From Bordetella parapertussis (lineage in GTDB: Bacteria > Pseudomonadota > Gammaproteobacteria > Burkholderiales > Burkholderiaceae_B): DNA of 64,000 bases. A program made the position numbers and the translations under genes. The stretch spans positions 310,001 through 374,000 of the forward strand of contig CAMBFI010000001.1 of NCBI GenBank assembly GCA_945865935.1, read 5' to 3'. Shown piece by piece: positions 1-9,958 of this stretch (position 1 is the first letter of the stretch; every line of letters starts with the position of its first letter). Under the pieces are notes generated by a model, which was not told the DNA's origin, ran no database searches, and saw only the letters and a list, made by a program, of their open reading frames with translations.

Positions 1-1
1 G

Positions 2-715
2 CTTGCAGCGACCTACAAGCCGCAAACACGCTCTGAAGGCTATGCGTTGCAGCGGGCCTTGTTCGATGCGTGTGGTGAGACACCGCTTGGTTGGAAGATC
101 GCGGCGACCAGTCAGGCAGGGCAGAACCATATTGGTGTCAGTGGTCCACTTGCTGGTCGATTAATGCAGTCTCGTTGCTTGCCTGAAACGCAAGTCGTGT
201 CACTGGATCGCAACACCATGGCGGTTGCCGAAGCTGAATTTGCTTTTCGCCTCGGGCGGGATGTGACACGCACGGCGAAAGGGCCGCTAACGATGCGCGA
301 AGTGATGGACTGTGTGCAAGCATTGCATGTTGCCATTGAGATCCCAAACTCTCGTTTTATAGACTTCGCGCGAGCAGGTGAGGCGCAGTTGATTGCGGAT
401 TTTGCTTGTGCGTGTTTTGTGGTCTTGGGCCGTGAGGTCACTGAAGATTGGCGTGCCGTAGACTTAGCGCAGCACCCAGTCAGTGTGCTGCAGAACGGGT
501 CGAGCGTTGCCAATGGCGTAGGCAGCAACGTGTTGGGTGATCCACGCATTGCACTGACCTGGTTGGCCAATGAACTGCTAGAGCAGGGCATGCAATTACA
601 AGCAGGTGAGATCGTGATGACGGGTACTTGTGTCGTGCCCGTCCCGGTTAAAGCGGGTGACCATGTGATCGCCGACTTTGGCGCGTTTGGTCAGGTACAG
701 ACTCGCTTTGTGTAG
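2..715 (+). CDS. 2-keto-4-pentenoate hydratase / fumarylacetoacetate hydrolase family protein (5' end cut off)
   Basis: The frame is open from base 2 and the residues before the first possible internal start (TTG at 47) still look like this family, so the true start lies left of the window; 237 residues are visible. Family members are metal-dependent hydratases of 2-hydroxypenta-2,4-dienoate or decarboxylases in meta-cleavage pathways for aromatics. The acidic VAEAEFAF stretch in the first third and the late MTGTC..P segment fit the FAH-like fold. It ends back to back with the minus-strand NIPSNAP gene with no gap. The substrate cannot be read from the sequence, and no ring-cleavage genes are next to it in this window. 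Confidence 0.8.
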   Translation, partial: LAATYKPQTRSEGYALQRALFDACGETPLGWKIAATSQAGQNHIGVSGPLAGRLMQSRCLPETQVVSLDRNTMAVAEAEFAFRLGRDVTRTAKGPLTMREVMDCVQALHVAIEIPNSRFIDFARAGEAQLIADFACACFVVLGREVTEDWRAVDLAQHPVSVLQNGSSVANGVGSNVLGDPRIALTWLANELLEQGMQLQAGEIVMTGTCVVPVPVKAGDHVIADFGAFGQVQTRFV

Positions 716-1033
716 TTAGGGATTCGGTCCCCACGGTGCGGCCAGCAGCAGCTTGTTTTCTTGCTGTTGCAACATCGGACGCAACTGTTTTGCAAAGTTC
801 ATAAAGGCTTGGTCGGCGTAGACGCCCGCCCAGAAGGCACGACGGTCAGCATCGTCATCGAATTTCCAAAGGTGTACGAGTTGGTTCAATGCGCCGATGT
901 CGCCGGTAAAGTAGCCGCACAGTTTTTGCGGGTGCTTGGATAACGCAGGCCAGCCTTCTGCTTTATAGAGTGCGACGACATCGTTCATCTTGCCGACTGT
1001 GATCGTGTAGGTGCGTAGTTCATAAATTGCCAT
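716..1033 (-). CDS. NIPSNAP family protein
   Basis: The 105-residue protein starts with the typical MAIYELRTYT strand and has the single alpha/beta-barrel (ferredoxin-like dimer) NIPSNAP pattern, including the LWKFDD strand. Bacterial NIPSNAP proteins are small and cytosolic, have no settled biochemical role, and often sit in catabolic operons. The ATG at 1033 follows a GGAG about six bases upstream. It is the last gene of a minus-strand series after the D-aminoacylase (22 bp away), so it is probably cotranscribed with it. Its function here is unknown. Confidence 0.85.
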   Translation of the reverse strand: MAIYELRTYTITVGKMNDVVALYKAEGWPALSKHPQKLCGYFTGDIGALNQLVHLWKFDDDADRRAFWAGVYADQAFMNFAKQLRPMLQQQENKLLLAAPWGPNP

Positions 1034-1054
1034 GTTGGTCTCCGTTATGAATAA

Positions 1055-2782
1055 TTAGGCTGCGACGCTTTGTGTTTTTTGTGCGCCGCGGATGAGTTTG
1101 CCAGGCAGTGCCCCGGTCGCTACACCATCTTGGTAGGTAACGACGCCAGATACAATCGTTGCCACATAGCCTTCAGCACTTTGCCCAAGACGACGTCCGC
1201 CAGCTGGCAAGTCGTTGACAATTTTTGGAGCATGTAGCTTGAGTTTTGCAAAATCGATAATGTTGAGATCACCTTTGTAGCCTGGCTTGAGTTGCCCGCG
1301 ATCATTGAGTCCGACGGTTGCTGCGGTATCTTGAGTTTGCCACTTGACGAGATCTTCCAGGGGGATTTTTTCTCCGCGGGTACGATCGCGTGCCCAATGC
1401 GTGAGCAGGTAGGTCGGAAAACTCGTGTCGCAGATATACCCATAATGCGCACCGCCATCACTTAAGCCCGGTACCGTATCGCGGTCTAGCAACATTTCTC
1501 TTAAGACGTCATGATTTTGATCTGCGTAGTTGTAGAGTGGTCGATACAGCATCGCCGTGCCGTTGTCGCCCAGCAGATAGTCGTAAGCGAACGCGGCCGG
1601 GTCTTGACCTGCTCGGCCCGCACGTCCAGCAATACTATCTTCTGGCGCCGGTTCGTAGTCTGGAGGGTCACCAAGCGGGTAGAGGTTTTCAAAGTTTGCG
1701 ACACGACGCTTGAACATGGCCTCGGTGTGTTCTTCTGCGAGGATTTTTTCACGGACGGCGGGGTCGCGAAGTTGTTCAAGGCGATCCTCAGGGCTTAGAT
1801 TTTTTAGCGCTTCAAACGAGGGCAATTGCGTAAACGGGCAAAGCGACAGCGCGAAACTAAAAATGAGCGCCACAGGACGTGAACCCACTTGGGCTTTCAT
1901 CTTCAAGCCAGCATCTGTCGCATTGTGCATATGCTCCATGACGCGTCTCCAGCGATCGGGCAGATGTTCGTGCTGAAGCAAGGTCAGAGACAGCGGACGA
2001 CCCGAAGCCTCAGCAATGCGACGTAGCATGGCAAACTCCGCGTCGACATCATCAAAGTCAGTCACGAGTTGTAAGGTGCCCAAGCCAATGTTACCCAGAC
2101 CTTTTGCAATCACAGTGAGTTCGCTCTCAGCAGCGCCTAGGCTCGGCGTGGGTTGCCCATCACTACTGCGGTGCAAAATCGTACGCGAGGTGGTGAAGCC
2201 AAGTGCGCCGGCCTTGACGGCCTCTGCTGCAAGACGCGCCATTTCTACTTTCTCTTGTTCTGTGGCGGGCTCGCGTGCGGCGCCGCGATCTCCCATGACA
2301 TGTATACGCAGCGGTGCATGACCAATTTGTGCGGCGACATCGATATCGAATTGTCGGGCCTCAAGCGCATCGAGATATTCTGGAAACGTGCTCCAGTTCC
2401 AGGGAAGACCCTCGCTCAGCACGACTCCAGGGATATCCTCAACGCCTTCCATGAGACGCATCATGATGTCACGATGCTCCTCTTTGCAGGGCGCGAAACC
2501 GACGCCACAGTTGCCCATGACGACGGTCGTAACGCCTAGCTGAGACGAGGAGGCGAGCTTATTGCTCCAGGTTACTTGTCCGTCATAGTGTGTATGGATA
2601 TCTACAAATCCGGGCGTGACCAACATACCTTTCGCGTCGATTTCTTTGTCTGCGGGACCCGATACCGTGCCGACCTGTGCAATCAGGCCATTCACAATCT
2701 TGATATCACCTACAAATGGTTTACCACCTGTACCGTCAACGATGAGACCGTTACGGACAATAAGAGTCGTTGGGCTTGTCAT
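1055..2782 (-). CDS. N-acyl-D-amino-acid deacylase family amidohydrolase
   Basis: This 575-residue protein belongs to the Amidohydro_3/D-aminoacylase group of the metal-dependent amidohydrolase superfamily. It has an N-terminal small beta domain (LIVRNGLIVDG), the metal-binding HTHYDG motif near residue 63, GHAP and MGDRGA in the barrel, and a late LSDGGAH carrying the catalytic Asp region. The known family reaction is hydrolysis of N-acyl-D-amino acids or related cyclic amides. It lies 17 bp downstream of an M20 peptidase gene, and the pair may serve amide or peptide breakdown. Length and motifs appear complete. No strong ribosome binding site is visible before the ATG. The exact substrate is open. 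Confidence 0.85.
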   Translation of the reverse strand: MTSPTTLIVRNGLIVDGTGGKPFVGDIKIVNGLIAQVGTVSGPADKEIDAKGMLVTPGFVDIHTHYDGQVTWSNKLASSSQLGVTTVVMGNCGVGFAPCKEEHRDIMMRLMEGVEDIPGVVLSEGLPWNWSTFPEYLDALEARQFDIDVAAQIGHAPLRIHVMGDRGAAREPATEQEKVEMARLAAEAVKAGALGFTTSRTILHRSSDGQPTPSLGAAESELTVIAKGLGNIGLGTLQLVTDFDDVDAEFAMLRRIAEASGRPLSLTLLQHEHLPDRWRRVMEHMHNATDAGLKMKAQVGSRPVALIFSFALSLCPFTQLPSFEALKNLSPEDRLEQLRDPAVREKILAEEHTEAMFKRRVANFENLYPLGDPPDYEPAPEDSIAGRAGRAGQDPAAFAYDYLLGDNGTAMLYRPLYNYADQNHDVLREMLLDRDTVPGLSDGGAHYGYICDTSFPTYLLTHWARDRTRGEKIPLEDLVKWQTQDTAATVGLNDRGQLKPGYKGDLNIIDFAKLKLHAPKIVNDLPAGGRRLGQSAEGYVATIVSGVVTYQDGVATGALPGKLIRGAQKTQSVAA

Positions 2783-2799
2783 GATAGTTTTTTATGAGT

Positions 2800-4263
2800 T
2801 TAGGAGGGAAACTGTGCCATGACTTGCGCCACGGCAGCGGTCAGTTTTTTCGCATAAGGCACATGTAAAAACTCATTGGGACCATGCGCGTTAGATTTTG
2901 GTCCTAGTACGCCGCAGACCATCATCTGTGCTTTGGGAAACCCCTGGCTGAGCAGGTTCATGAGCGGGATCGTGCCGCCTTGGCCAATGTATCCGACCGG
3001 CGCTTGAAAGTGCGCCATGCTGGCGCTGTTAAGTGCTTGTTCAAACCAAGGGGCTGTCGCCGGCGCATTCCAGCCGCTTGAGGCGCCTTGTTCATGGAAG
3101 GTGACCTTTGCCTGATACGGAGCGTTATCCTCAAGGAGCGTTTTCAATTCTGCTACGGCCGCTGCCGCATCAATGAGGGGCGGGAGTCGCAGACTTAACT
3201 TGAAGGCGGTGTAGGGACGCAACACGTTGCCTGCATCCTTCAGTGCTGGAAAGCCTTCTGCACCGGTGACACTGAGGGTTGGCATCCAGGTCCGCCGCAC
3301 GAGTGCTTCGACCGGGTCTAGTGTGGTGGGAATAGCAAACAGAGTCGAGCCACCGCAGTCGTGATGTGCCCAAGGGAAGCGTTTGTAGATCTGGTCACCG
3401 AGAATTGCGGCGGTTGCTTGGGCCTGTTGCTTGCGCTCGACGGGCATTTCGCAATGAAAACTTTGAGGCAGGAGTCGACCTGTTTCGCTGTCCTCGAGCC
3501 GGTCTAGTACTTGTCGCATGATGCGAAAACTAGAGGGAACGAGGCCTGAGGCGTCGCCGGAGTGGATGCCTTCGGTTAGGATCTCTACTTTCAGCACACC
3601 GGCGGCCATCCCGCGCAAGCTGGTGGTGAGCCAAAGTTGATCGTAGTTACCTGCACCACTATCTAGACAAATGACTAAGCCCACGTCACCCATCTTTGGC
3701 TTTAAGACATCGATGTACGGCAATAAGTCAGGCGAGCCACTTTCTTCACAGGTTTCGATCAAACCAACGATGCGAGGATGCTCAACTTTTTGTTCTTTGA
3801 GTGCCTGGATAGCCGTAATTGCAGCGTAGGCCGCATAGCCATCGTCGGCACCGCCTCGTCCGTACAGTTTGCCGTCTAGGTACTGAGGCGTCCAAGGGCC
3901 AAGGCCTGCACGCCAGCCGTCGAACTCGGGTTGCTTATCTAGATGGCCATACATCAGGATGGTTTGGCTGGCTGAGTGGGTTGAGCGCGTGGCTGCCACC
4001 TCAAAAAACATCACAGGTGTGCGACCGGGCAGTCGGAGCACTTCAAGCTTTAGGCCGGGCACTTTCTGTGCTTCAACCCAGGTGGCGGCCCGCTGTAGGA
4101 CTGTGTCCAGATAGCCTGCCTTCTGCCAATTCGGATCAAACGCGGGGGACTTTGCGGGAATTTCAATGTAGTCGCTCAGTTGGCCGACGAGATCCTCGTC
4201 CCAGGCTTTAGTCACTGACGAGAGCACTTGCGCAGTATCTAGATTCGGGACGGGAGCATTCAT
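2800..4263 (-). CDS. M20 family metallopeptidase (dipeptidase/amidohydrolase)
   Basis: This is a 487-residue di-zinc peptidase of the M20/M25/M40 type. The metal and catalytic motifs are in order: YGHLDKQ (His and catalytic Asp), GRGGADDG (bridging Asp), ETCEESGS (general base Glu and metal Glu), CLDSG, and a C-terminal NAHGPNEF His. A dimerisation lid domain lies between them. Members cleave dipeptides or N-substituted amino acids in the cytosol. The ATG at 4263 has AGGA upstream. It is 25 bp after malate synthase and 17 bp before the D-aminoacylase gene, so the three probably share a transcript. Confidence 0.9.
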   Translation of the reverse strand: MNAPVPNLDTAQVLSSVTKAWDEDLVGQLSDYIEIPAKSPAFDPNWQKAGYLDTVLQRAATWVEAQKVPGLKLEVLRLPGRTPVMFFEVAATRSTHSASQTILMYGHLDKQPEFDGWRAGLGPWTPQYLDGKLYGRGGADDGYAAYAAITAIQALKEQKVEHPRIVGLIETCEESGSPDLLPYIDVLKPKMGDVGLVICLDSGAGNYDQLWLTTSLRGMAAGVLKVEILTEGIHSGDASGLVPSSFRIMRQVLDRLEDSETGRLLPQSFHCEMPVERKQQAQATAAILGDQIYKRFPWAHHDCGGSTLFAIPTTLDPVEALVRRTWMPTLSVTGAEGFPALKDAGNVLRPYTAFKLSLRLPPLIDAAAAVAELKTLLEDNAPYQAKVTFHEQGASSGWNAPATAPWFEQALNSASMAHFQAPVGYIGQGGTIPLMNLLSQGFPKAQMMVCGVLGPKSNAHGPNEFLHVPYAKKLTAAVAQVMAQFPS

Positions 4264-4288
4264 TGAGATTCCTTTGGTAGGTGGCGGA

Positions 4289-6499
4289 TTAGGCTTGTGC
4301 TTTAACTTTTAGACGCCAGGCATGTAGCAGAGGTTCGGTGTAGCCACTAGGCTGCGCCAGGCCTTTGAGCACAAGGTCTCGCGCTGCCCGGTACGCATAC
4401 GAGGCTTCAAAATTTGGCGCCATCGGTTTGTAGACTGGATCGCTGGCGTTTTGACCATCGACGACTTTTGCCATACGCTGCAGCGTTTCGTTGACTTGTG
4501 CTTCAGTGACAATCCCATGATGCAGCCAGTTCGCAATGTGCTGACTTGAGATGCGCAGAGTTGCACGATCTTCCATCAGTCCGACGTTATGAATATCAGG
4601 GACCTTCGAGCAACCCACGCCTTGGTCAATCCAGCGCACAACATAACCCAAAATACCTTGTGCATTGTTGTCAAGTTCTTGCTGAATATCAGCGGCCGAC
4701 CATGCGGGTTTCGCAGCGACAGGGATTTGCAAAATATCATTGAGCAGACGAGAAATTTCTGCGGGTGCGTCAAGTTTTTCTAATTCAGATTGAACGCCTG
4801 CGACATCGACTTGATGATAATGAAGCGCGTGGAGAGTGGCCGCAGTTGGCGAGGGGACCCACGCAGTATTGGCGCCGGCCTTGGGATGTGCAATTTTTTG
4901 TTCGAGCATGGCGGCCATGAGGTCAGGCATTGCCCACATCCCTTTGCCGATCTGTGCGCGGCCGCGCAGCCCGCACGACAGACCAGTCAACACATTGCTG
5001 CGTTCGTAGGCGGCAAGCCAGGCACTGGACTTCATATCGCCCTTGCGGATCATCGGTCCCGCTTGCATGGCGGTATGCATTTCATCGCCGGTGCGATCGA
5101 GAAACCCAGTGTTGATAAATGCTACGCGCGCGGGCGCTTCGTGGATACATGCCTTGAGGTTGACGCTCGTGCGACGTTCTTCGTCCATGATGCCAAGTTT
5201 GACCGTATTTGCAGGTAAGCCGAGAATGGCTTCGACCCGACCAAAGAGTTCATTGGCGAAGGCGACTTCTGCGGGACCATGCATTTTGGGCTTCACAATG
5301 TACACCGAGCCGGTACGCGAGTTGCCGAAGGCGTGTTCTTTGTTCCGCTTTAAATCATGCAGCGCGATCGTGACGGTCACTACGGCATCCAAAATGCCTT
5401 CGAAGATCTCTTTGCCGTTGCCGTCAATAATTGCTGGGTTGGTCATGAGGTGCCCAACGTTGCGCAAAAAGAGCAATGAGCGACCATGCAAAGTAATGAC
5501 GCCGTCTTTGGCACCTTTCGCGCCTGCCGCTGCCGTGTACTTGCGATCGGCATTGAGGGTCCGGTTAAATGTCTTGCCACCTTTGCTGACGCTTTCGACC
5601 AAGGTGCCTTTCAGGATGCCCAGCCAATTGCTGTAGGCCAGCACTTTGTCGTCTGCGTCAACCACTGCAACCGAGTCTTCGAGGTCCAGAATCGTTGAAA
5701 GGGCTGCTTCCAGAATAATGTCACTGACACCTGCAGGATCGGTCTGACCGATGCTGGTGGTGCTGTCGATCTGAATGTCGATATGCAGACCATTATTGAC
5801 GAGCAACACCGCGCTTGAAGCGGAAGCGTCGCCTTGAAAGCCCACAAATTTGTTGCTGTCTGCTAGACCGGTGATTGCGCCATTCTTGAGTGTTGCCGTT
5901 AAGGTCCCCGCTTTGACGGCGTAGCGCGTTACGTCGCTGTGCGAGCCTGAAGCAAGCGCGGCAGCTTGATCTAAAAATTTGCGTCCGTACGCGATGACTT
6001 TGCCGCCACGCACGGGGTTGTATCCACCGGCGCGTGTTGCACCGCCGTCCTCGGAGATGGCATCCGTGCCATACAGCGCGTCATACAAAGAGCCCCAGCG
6101 AGCATTGGCCGCATTCAGTGCATAGCGAGCATTGAGAACCGGCACCACGAGTTGCGGGCCGGCTTGAAGCGCGAGTTCAGCATCGACATTCGTGGTCGTG
6201 GCTTTAGCCTTGTCTGGGATGGGAGCGAGATAACCGATCTTTGTCAGAAACGCCTTGTACGCAGGCATGTCCTGAATAGGACCAGGGTGCGCACGATGCC
6301 ACACATCCATCTCTGTTTGAATCTGATCACGTTCGGCGAGCAATGCTGCATTTTTGGGGCCGAGGTCGTGGACGATTGCGTCAAAGCCTTTCCAAAAATC
6401 AGCGCTGGTGACACCAGTGCCCGGGAGAACCTGACGTTCGATGAAATCAAAGAGTGAAGTGGCAACCTGAAGGCGGTGACAAGAAGTGCGAGCAGTCAT
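4289..6499 (-). CDS. glcB: malate synthase G
   Basis: Malate synthase G condenses glyoxylate with acetyl-CoA to malate. At 736 residues it has the usual size of the monomeric G isoform, and its N-terminus ([22 protein letters not shown]) is typical. [17 protein letters not shown], the [17 protein letters not shown] block and the [15 protein letters not shown] segment cover the barrel active site with its Mg-binding acids and catalytic Arg. No isocitrate lyase proper lies nearby, so glyoxylate may come from glycolate or purine breakdown as well as the glyoxylate shunt. It sits between the cyanophycin-synthetase-like gene and the M20 peptidase on the same strand. Confidence 0.96.
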   Translation of the reverse strand: MTARTSCHRLQVATSLFDFIERQVLPGTGVTSADFWKGFDAIVHDLGPKNAALLAERDQIQTEMDVWHRAHPGPIQDMPAYKAFLTKIGYLAPIPDKAKATTTNVDAELALQAGPQLVVPVLNARYALNAANARWGSLYDALYGTDAISEDGGATRAGGYNPVRGGKVIAYGRKFLDQAAALASGSHSDVTRYAVKAGTLTATLKNGAITGLADSNKFVGFQGDASASSAVLLVNNGLHIDIQIDSTTSIGQTDPAGVSDIILEAALSTILDLEDSVAVVDADDKVLAYSNWLGILKGTLVESVSKGGKTFNRTLNADRKYTAAAGAKGAKDGVITLHGRSLLFLRNVGHLMTNPAIIDGNGKEIFEGILDAVVTVTIALHDLKRNKEHAFGNSRTGSVYIVKPKMHGPAEVAFANELFGRVEAILGLPANTVKLGIMDEERRTSVNLKACIHEAPARVAFINTGFLDRTGDEMHTAMQAGPMIRKGDMKSSAWLAAYERSNVLTGLSCGLRGRAQIGKGMWAMPDLMAAMLEQKIAHPKAGANTAWVPSPTAATLHALHYHQVDVAGVQSELEKLDAPAEISRLLNDILQIPVAAKPAWSAADIQQELDNNAQGILGYVVRWIDQGVGCSKVPDIHNVGLMEDRATLRISSQHIANWLHHGIVTEAQVNETLQRMAKVVDGQNASDPVYKPMAPNFEASYAYRAARDLVLKGLAQPSGYTEPLLHAWRLKVKAQA

Positions 6500-6635
6500 G
6501 CTAGATGAACCTTTGTTAAAGTGACTTGGGAATTAAGCCACCCGTAGTGAATATGGACTGATTATGTCGAGAAAGCTGATTTTACTAAGGAATATTGCTC
6601 AATACAGCGGTGCCCACGCTCTCCAAAGGGTTGGA

Positions 6636-8804
6636 CTAATAAGCAAAAGTGGTGAGACCAGAGCGGATTTGTTCAGCAGGGATATCTGAGACCCAGGCCG
6701 CAGCGGACGCGGCTAGCAGGGTTTCGAGTATTTGAGGTGATTGTCGTAGATCAGGCGCCAACACATCCAAAGAAAAGACCTCAAGACGTTCCTCGCCAAA
6801 AATCAGCGTCACCTGTGAATGTTGAATGGTCACCGCGCGCTTACCGGCAGCAATGTGTTCCCGCAGTGCCTGGTTGTCGGGCGAGGCTGCGTACAGGGTA
6901 ATCGCCCCATCACAATAATCTGCCATGGCCACGACGTTCTCGTCGGCTGCGTTCAGAATGGCATGGCCTGTCGGCAAAACGACGTCGACTTGCGTTCGAA
7001 AGACCTTAATGAGGTCCTCGGCGTTCTCAAAGGCGTGATAGGCGACCTCAGGTCGTTGGTAGTCGACTGAATAAGTGACATTGGTCACAATGCCCACGCT
7101 GCAGCGATCGTAGGCAAGTCCTTCTGTCAGAATTTGTATGCCTCGATTTTCAATGACAGCAGCCTCGACCTCTTTGTTGAGCAAGAGTCGTTGTCCTTGT
7201 TTCCAGTTCGCGCTGTCGTCCTGGTTTAGCACGCGCTTGCCGACGTAGAGTCCCGTTGTATTCGCCAAGCCAACGCACGCGTTACTTTGCTTGAGCAGAT
7301 GAAAAACCAGATTGGAAACTTCAGTCGTACCGCTGGATCCCGTGACGCCAATCAGCGGAATACTACCGTTCTCGTCGCCTGGAAAAATATGATCAATGAT
7401 CGCACGCCCCACGGGTTGCGACGTGCCTTCGGCTGGTTGCAGATGCATGAGCAATCCTGGACCGGCGTTGACTTCTACAATTGCTGCGCCTTGAGCCAGT
7501 AATGGCTTAGATATATCTTCGGCAACGAGATCGACACCCGCGATATCCAAGCCCACTGCCTTCGCTGCTAGAGCAGCCATTGCAGCGACTTCCGGGTGCA
7601 CCTCACTCGTGCAGTCGAAGGCCACGTTACCGTTTCGTTGGATTAATACGTCGCGCCCCGCAGGAATAACACTGTCCGCATCAAAGCCCTGGCGTTTGAG
7701 TTCGAGTCGTGCGGCCGAATCAATGCGAATCGGATTGAGCGGTTGTCCTTCGCCTCGTCCACGTCGTGGGTCGGAGTTGATCTGCGATGCAATGAGTTCG
7801 GTGACCGTCTGCTTGCCATCGCCTGTGACGCTCGCCATTTGACCTTTGGCTGCCGCGGCAAGCTTGCCACCAACGACCAGTAGCCGATGTTCATTGCCGC
7901 GGATAAACCGTTCGACCAACACCCCTGAGCCTTCATCCACCGCGACGTCGTATGCAGCTTCGATTTCTTGTTGCGTTTCTAGATTAATGAAGACCCCGCG
8001 GCCATGATTGCCATCAAGTGGTTTGACCACCACGGGAAGGCCAATCTCTTGCGCGGCCTCCCAAGCGTCAGCGGCACTATCTACCGCACGGCCTTGGGGA
8101 ATCGGCACACCACACGATTCGAGTAACGATTTGGTCAAATCTTTGTCGCGCGAGATCGTTTCCGCAATGGCGCTCGTTTGATCTGTTTCGGCAGTCCAAA
8201 TGCGACGCTGTTTGGCACCGTAGCCAAACTGCACGAGATTGCCCGAGCTTAGTCGGATCGCGGGAATGGTTCGGTCGTCAGCAGCGAGCACCATGGAAGC
8301 GGTGCTTGGTCCAAGGCAGAGATCCTGAGCAAGATCGCGCAGCTCTTCAAGTGCTGCGTCAAAGTCATAGGGTTGGTCCTCAATCACAGCAAGCACTAAA
8401 TCCCGTGCGGTGAGCAGAGAAGCGCGCGTGACTTCCTCCTGCCAGCCGCTGACCATGACCTTATAGACGCCACGCTCTTCCGTCTCTCGGGCGCGTCCAA
8501 AGCCATAGCCAGGAACGCCTGCGAGGTCTTGCAGTGCGAGGGTGACATGCTCGATGATGTGACAAGGCCACGTGCCCTCTTTAAGTCGCATCAAAAAACC
8601 ACCGCGCACACCAGGGCTACAGCGGTGTTCAATCAGGCTGGGCAGCAGGGTGGTTAGGCGTTCATAGAGGCCCGGGACCGTATTCGATGGGCAGTCCTCT
8701 AGCTCGCCGATGTCGATGAGCGCCTCGAGCGTGGCGCAGTAGGTCCAGATGTTTGGACCCCGCAAATAAGTGATTTGCCGAATGACGATGTCGCGCTTGT
8801 TCAT
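6636..8804 (-). CDS. cphA: cyanophycin synthetase family protein with degenerate Mur-ligase P-loop
   Basis: The 722-residue protein has the CphA domain order: an N-terminal domain (about 1-160), an ATP-grasp domain (about 215-470, with VVKPLDGNHGRGV and VEVNAGPGLLMH), then a Mur-ligase-like domain. Full CphA1 enzymes are about 870 residues, so the last domain is short. The Mur P-loop, normally GTNGKTT, reads GSSGTTE at about residues 488-494, so the ATP-binding Lys is lost. CphA1 polymerises Asp and Arg using both ATP sites; cyanobacterial CphA2 has a reduced second domain and joins beta-Asp-Arg dipeptides. A CphA2-like or accessory-subunit role is my inference. No second cphA and no cyanophycinase is present in the window. 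Confidence 0.88.
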   Translation of the reverse strand: MNKRDIVIRQITYLRGPNIWTYCATLEALIDIGELEDCPSNTVPGLYERLTTLLPSLIEHRCSPGVRGGFLMRLKEGTWPCHIIEHVTLALQDLAGVPGYGFGRARETEERGVYKVMVSGWQEEVTRASLLTARDLVLAVIEDQPYDFDAALEELRDLAQDLCLGPSTASMVLAADDRTIPAIRLSSGNLVQFGYGAKQRRIWTAETDQTSAIAETISRDKDLTKSLLESCGVPIPQGRAVDSAADAWEAAQEIGLPVVVKPLDGNHGRGVFINLETQQEIEAAYDVAVDEGSGVLVERFIRGNEHRLLVVGGKLAAAAKGQMASVTGDGKQTVTELIASQINSDPRRGRGEGQPLNPIRIDSAARLELKRQGFDADSVIPAGRDVLIQRNGNVAFDCTSEVHPEVAAMAALAAKAVGLDIAGVDLVAEDISKPLLAQGAAIVEVNAGPGLLMHLQPAEGTSQPVGRAIIDHIFPGDENGSIPLIGVTGSSGTTEVSNLVFHLLKQSNACVGLANTTGLYVGKRVLNQDDSANWKQGQRLLLNKEVEAAVIENRGIQILTEGLAYDRCSVGIVTNVTYSVDYQRPEVAYHAFENAEDLIKVFRTQVDVVLPTGHAILNAADENVVAMADYCDGAITLYAASPDNQALREHIAAGKRAVTIQHSQVTLIFGEERLEVFSLDVLAPDLRQSPQILETLLAASAAAWVSDIPAEQIRSGLTTFAY

Positions 8805-8885
8805 AATGCGTGCAAGGATGTTGCCAAGCTCATATTATCGCCGTAAAACCATCGCCCCAAATATCTCTTTGGGACGACCTCTATA

Positions 8886-9908
8886 TCAGCGTGGTTTGCG
8901 CCCTGTAATAGGGTATTGGGGGTCGACAAAGCCATGCGTGGAGGCATAACCGGGCGGTACGAGAGAATCGACCAAGGTTTCGTCTTCTGGCTGTAATTGC
9001 ACGGCCAACGCTGCCACGTAGTCCTTCCATTGCTCCAGCGTGCGGGGGCCACCAATGACACCGCTTAAAAGTTTATTGTTCAGTGCCCAAGCGATCGCAA
9101 ACTGCGTGGCGCTGAGGTGACGGCTCTCGGCATGTTTTTTCAGGGCGTTCGCGATTTCGAGTGATTCAGGGCGGAACTCTGTTTGATGGATGCGACGATC
9201 GCCTCGACCCGCTCGACTTTGAGCATCTGGCTCTACGTTTGGCGCGTACTTTCCGGTTAAGACTCCACGCGCGAGTGGGCTATAGGCGACAACGCCTACG
9301 CCGTAATGTTCGCAGGCCGGAATGACTTCTGTTTCGATCAGTCGCGTCACCGCGCTGTAAGGGGGTTGACAGACGATGGGCTGGGGAATCCCCATTTTTC
9401 TTGCCGTTTCCACCATGCGGGCAACGCGCCAGCCGCGGAAGTTAGAGATCCCGTAATACCGAATCTTTCCCTGCTCGATGAGCCTGGCAAAGGTCGATAG
9501 GGTTTCTTCAATGGGGGTGACCTCGTCATCCTTGTGCATGTAATAGACATCGATCCAGTCAGTGCCCAAGCGCTGGAGGCTGTTGTCAACCTCTTGCGTG
9601 ACCCAGCGGCGCGACAAGCCTTTGTCATTGGGTTCTTTGCCGATGGCGTTCGCGACTTTGGTGGCGACCACCCAGCGCGAGCGATCCTGTGCAATCAGGC
9701 GTCCGACCATGCGTTCTGACTCGCCATTTGCATAATTGTCGGCCGTGTCAATGGCGTTGAGCCCAGCGTCACGCGTCACGGCGATCATTTCCCGCGCAAC
9801 ACTCTCGTCGGTTTGATCACCAAACATCATTGCGCCCAGCCAAAGTCGCGGCACGCGCAGACCGCTATTTCCGAGAGTGATGTACTGGGGCGTTGTCGTA
9901 TTTGTCAT
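8886..9908 (-). CDS. aldo/keto reductase
   Basis: This is a 340-residue NADPH-dependent oxidoreductase of the aldo/keto reductase superfamily (YajO/Tas-like). The tetrad is visible: Asp and Tyr in DTADNYANG, Lys in VVATKV and His in YYMHKDD. SPLARGVLTGKY is the usual strand-7/8 signature, and the cofactor-binding segment follows near GVIGGPRTLEQ. I chose the ATG at 9908 rather than the TTG 15 bases upstream because homologues start close to the first beta hairpin. It lies 50 bp after a CitE-like gene and before the cyanophycin-type ligase on the same strand. The substrate is unknown. Confidence 0.9.
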   Translation of the reverse strand: MTNTTTPQYITLGNSGLRVPRLWLGAMMFGDQTDESVAREMIAVTRDAGLNAIDTADNYANGESERMVGRLIAQDRSRWVVATKVANAIGKEPNDKGLSRRWVTQEVDNSLQRLGTDWIDVYYMHKDDEVTPIEETLSTFARLIEQGKIRYYGISNFRGWRVARMVETARKMGIPQPIVCQPPYSAVTRLIETEVIPACEHYGVGVVAYSPLARGVLTGKYAPNVEPDAQSRAGRGDRRIHQTEFRPESLEIANALKKHAESRHLSATQFAIAWALNNKLLSGVIGGPRTLEQWKDYVAALAVQLQPEDETLVDSLVPPGYASTHGFVDPQYPITGRKPR

Positions 9909-9958
9909 GGCTCGATGATGCAAAAAAAGGGGCTAGGGAGATCAGCGCCCGCACGTTA

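Noticed and set aside
5043-5636. Plus-strand open frame of 197 codons within malate synthase
   Set aside because: It lies opposite the well-conserved glcB coding sequence, has no domain and no ribosome binding site.
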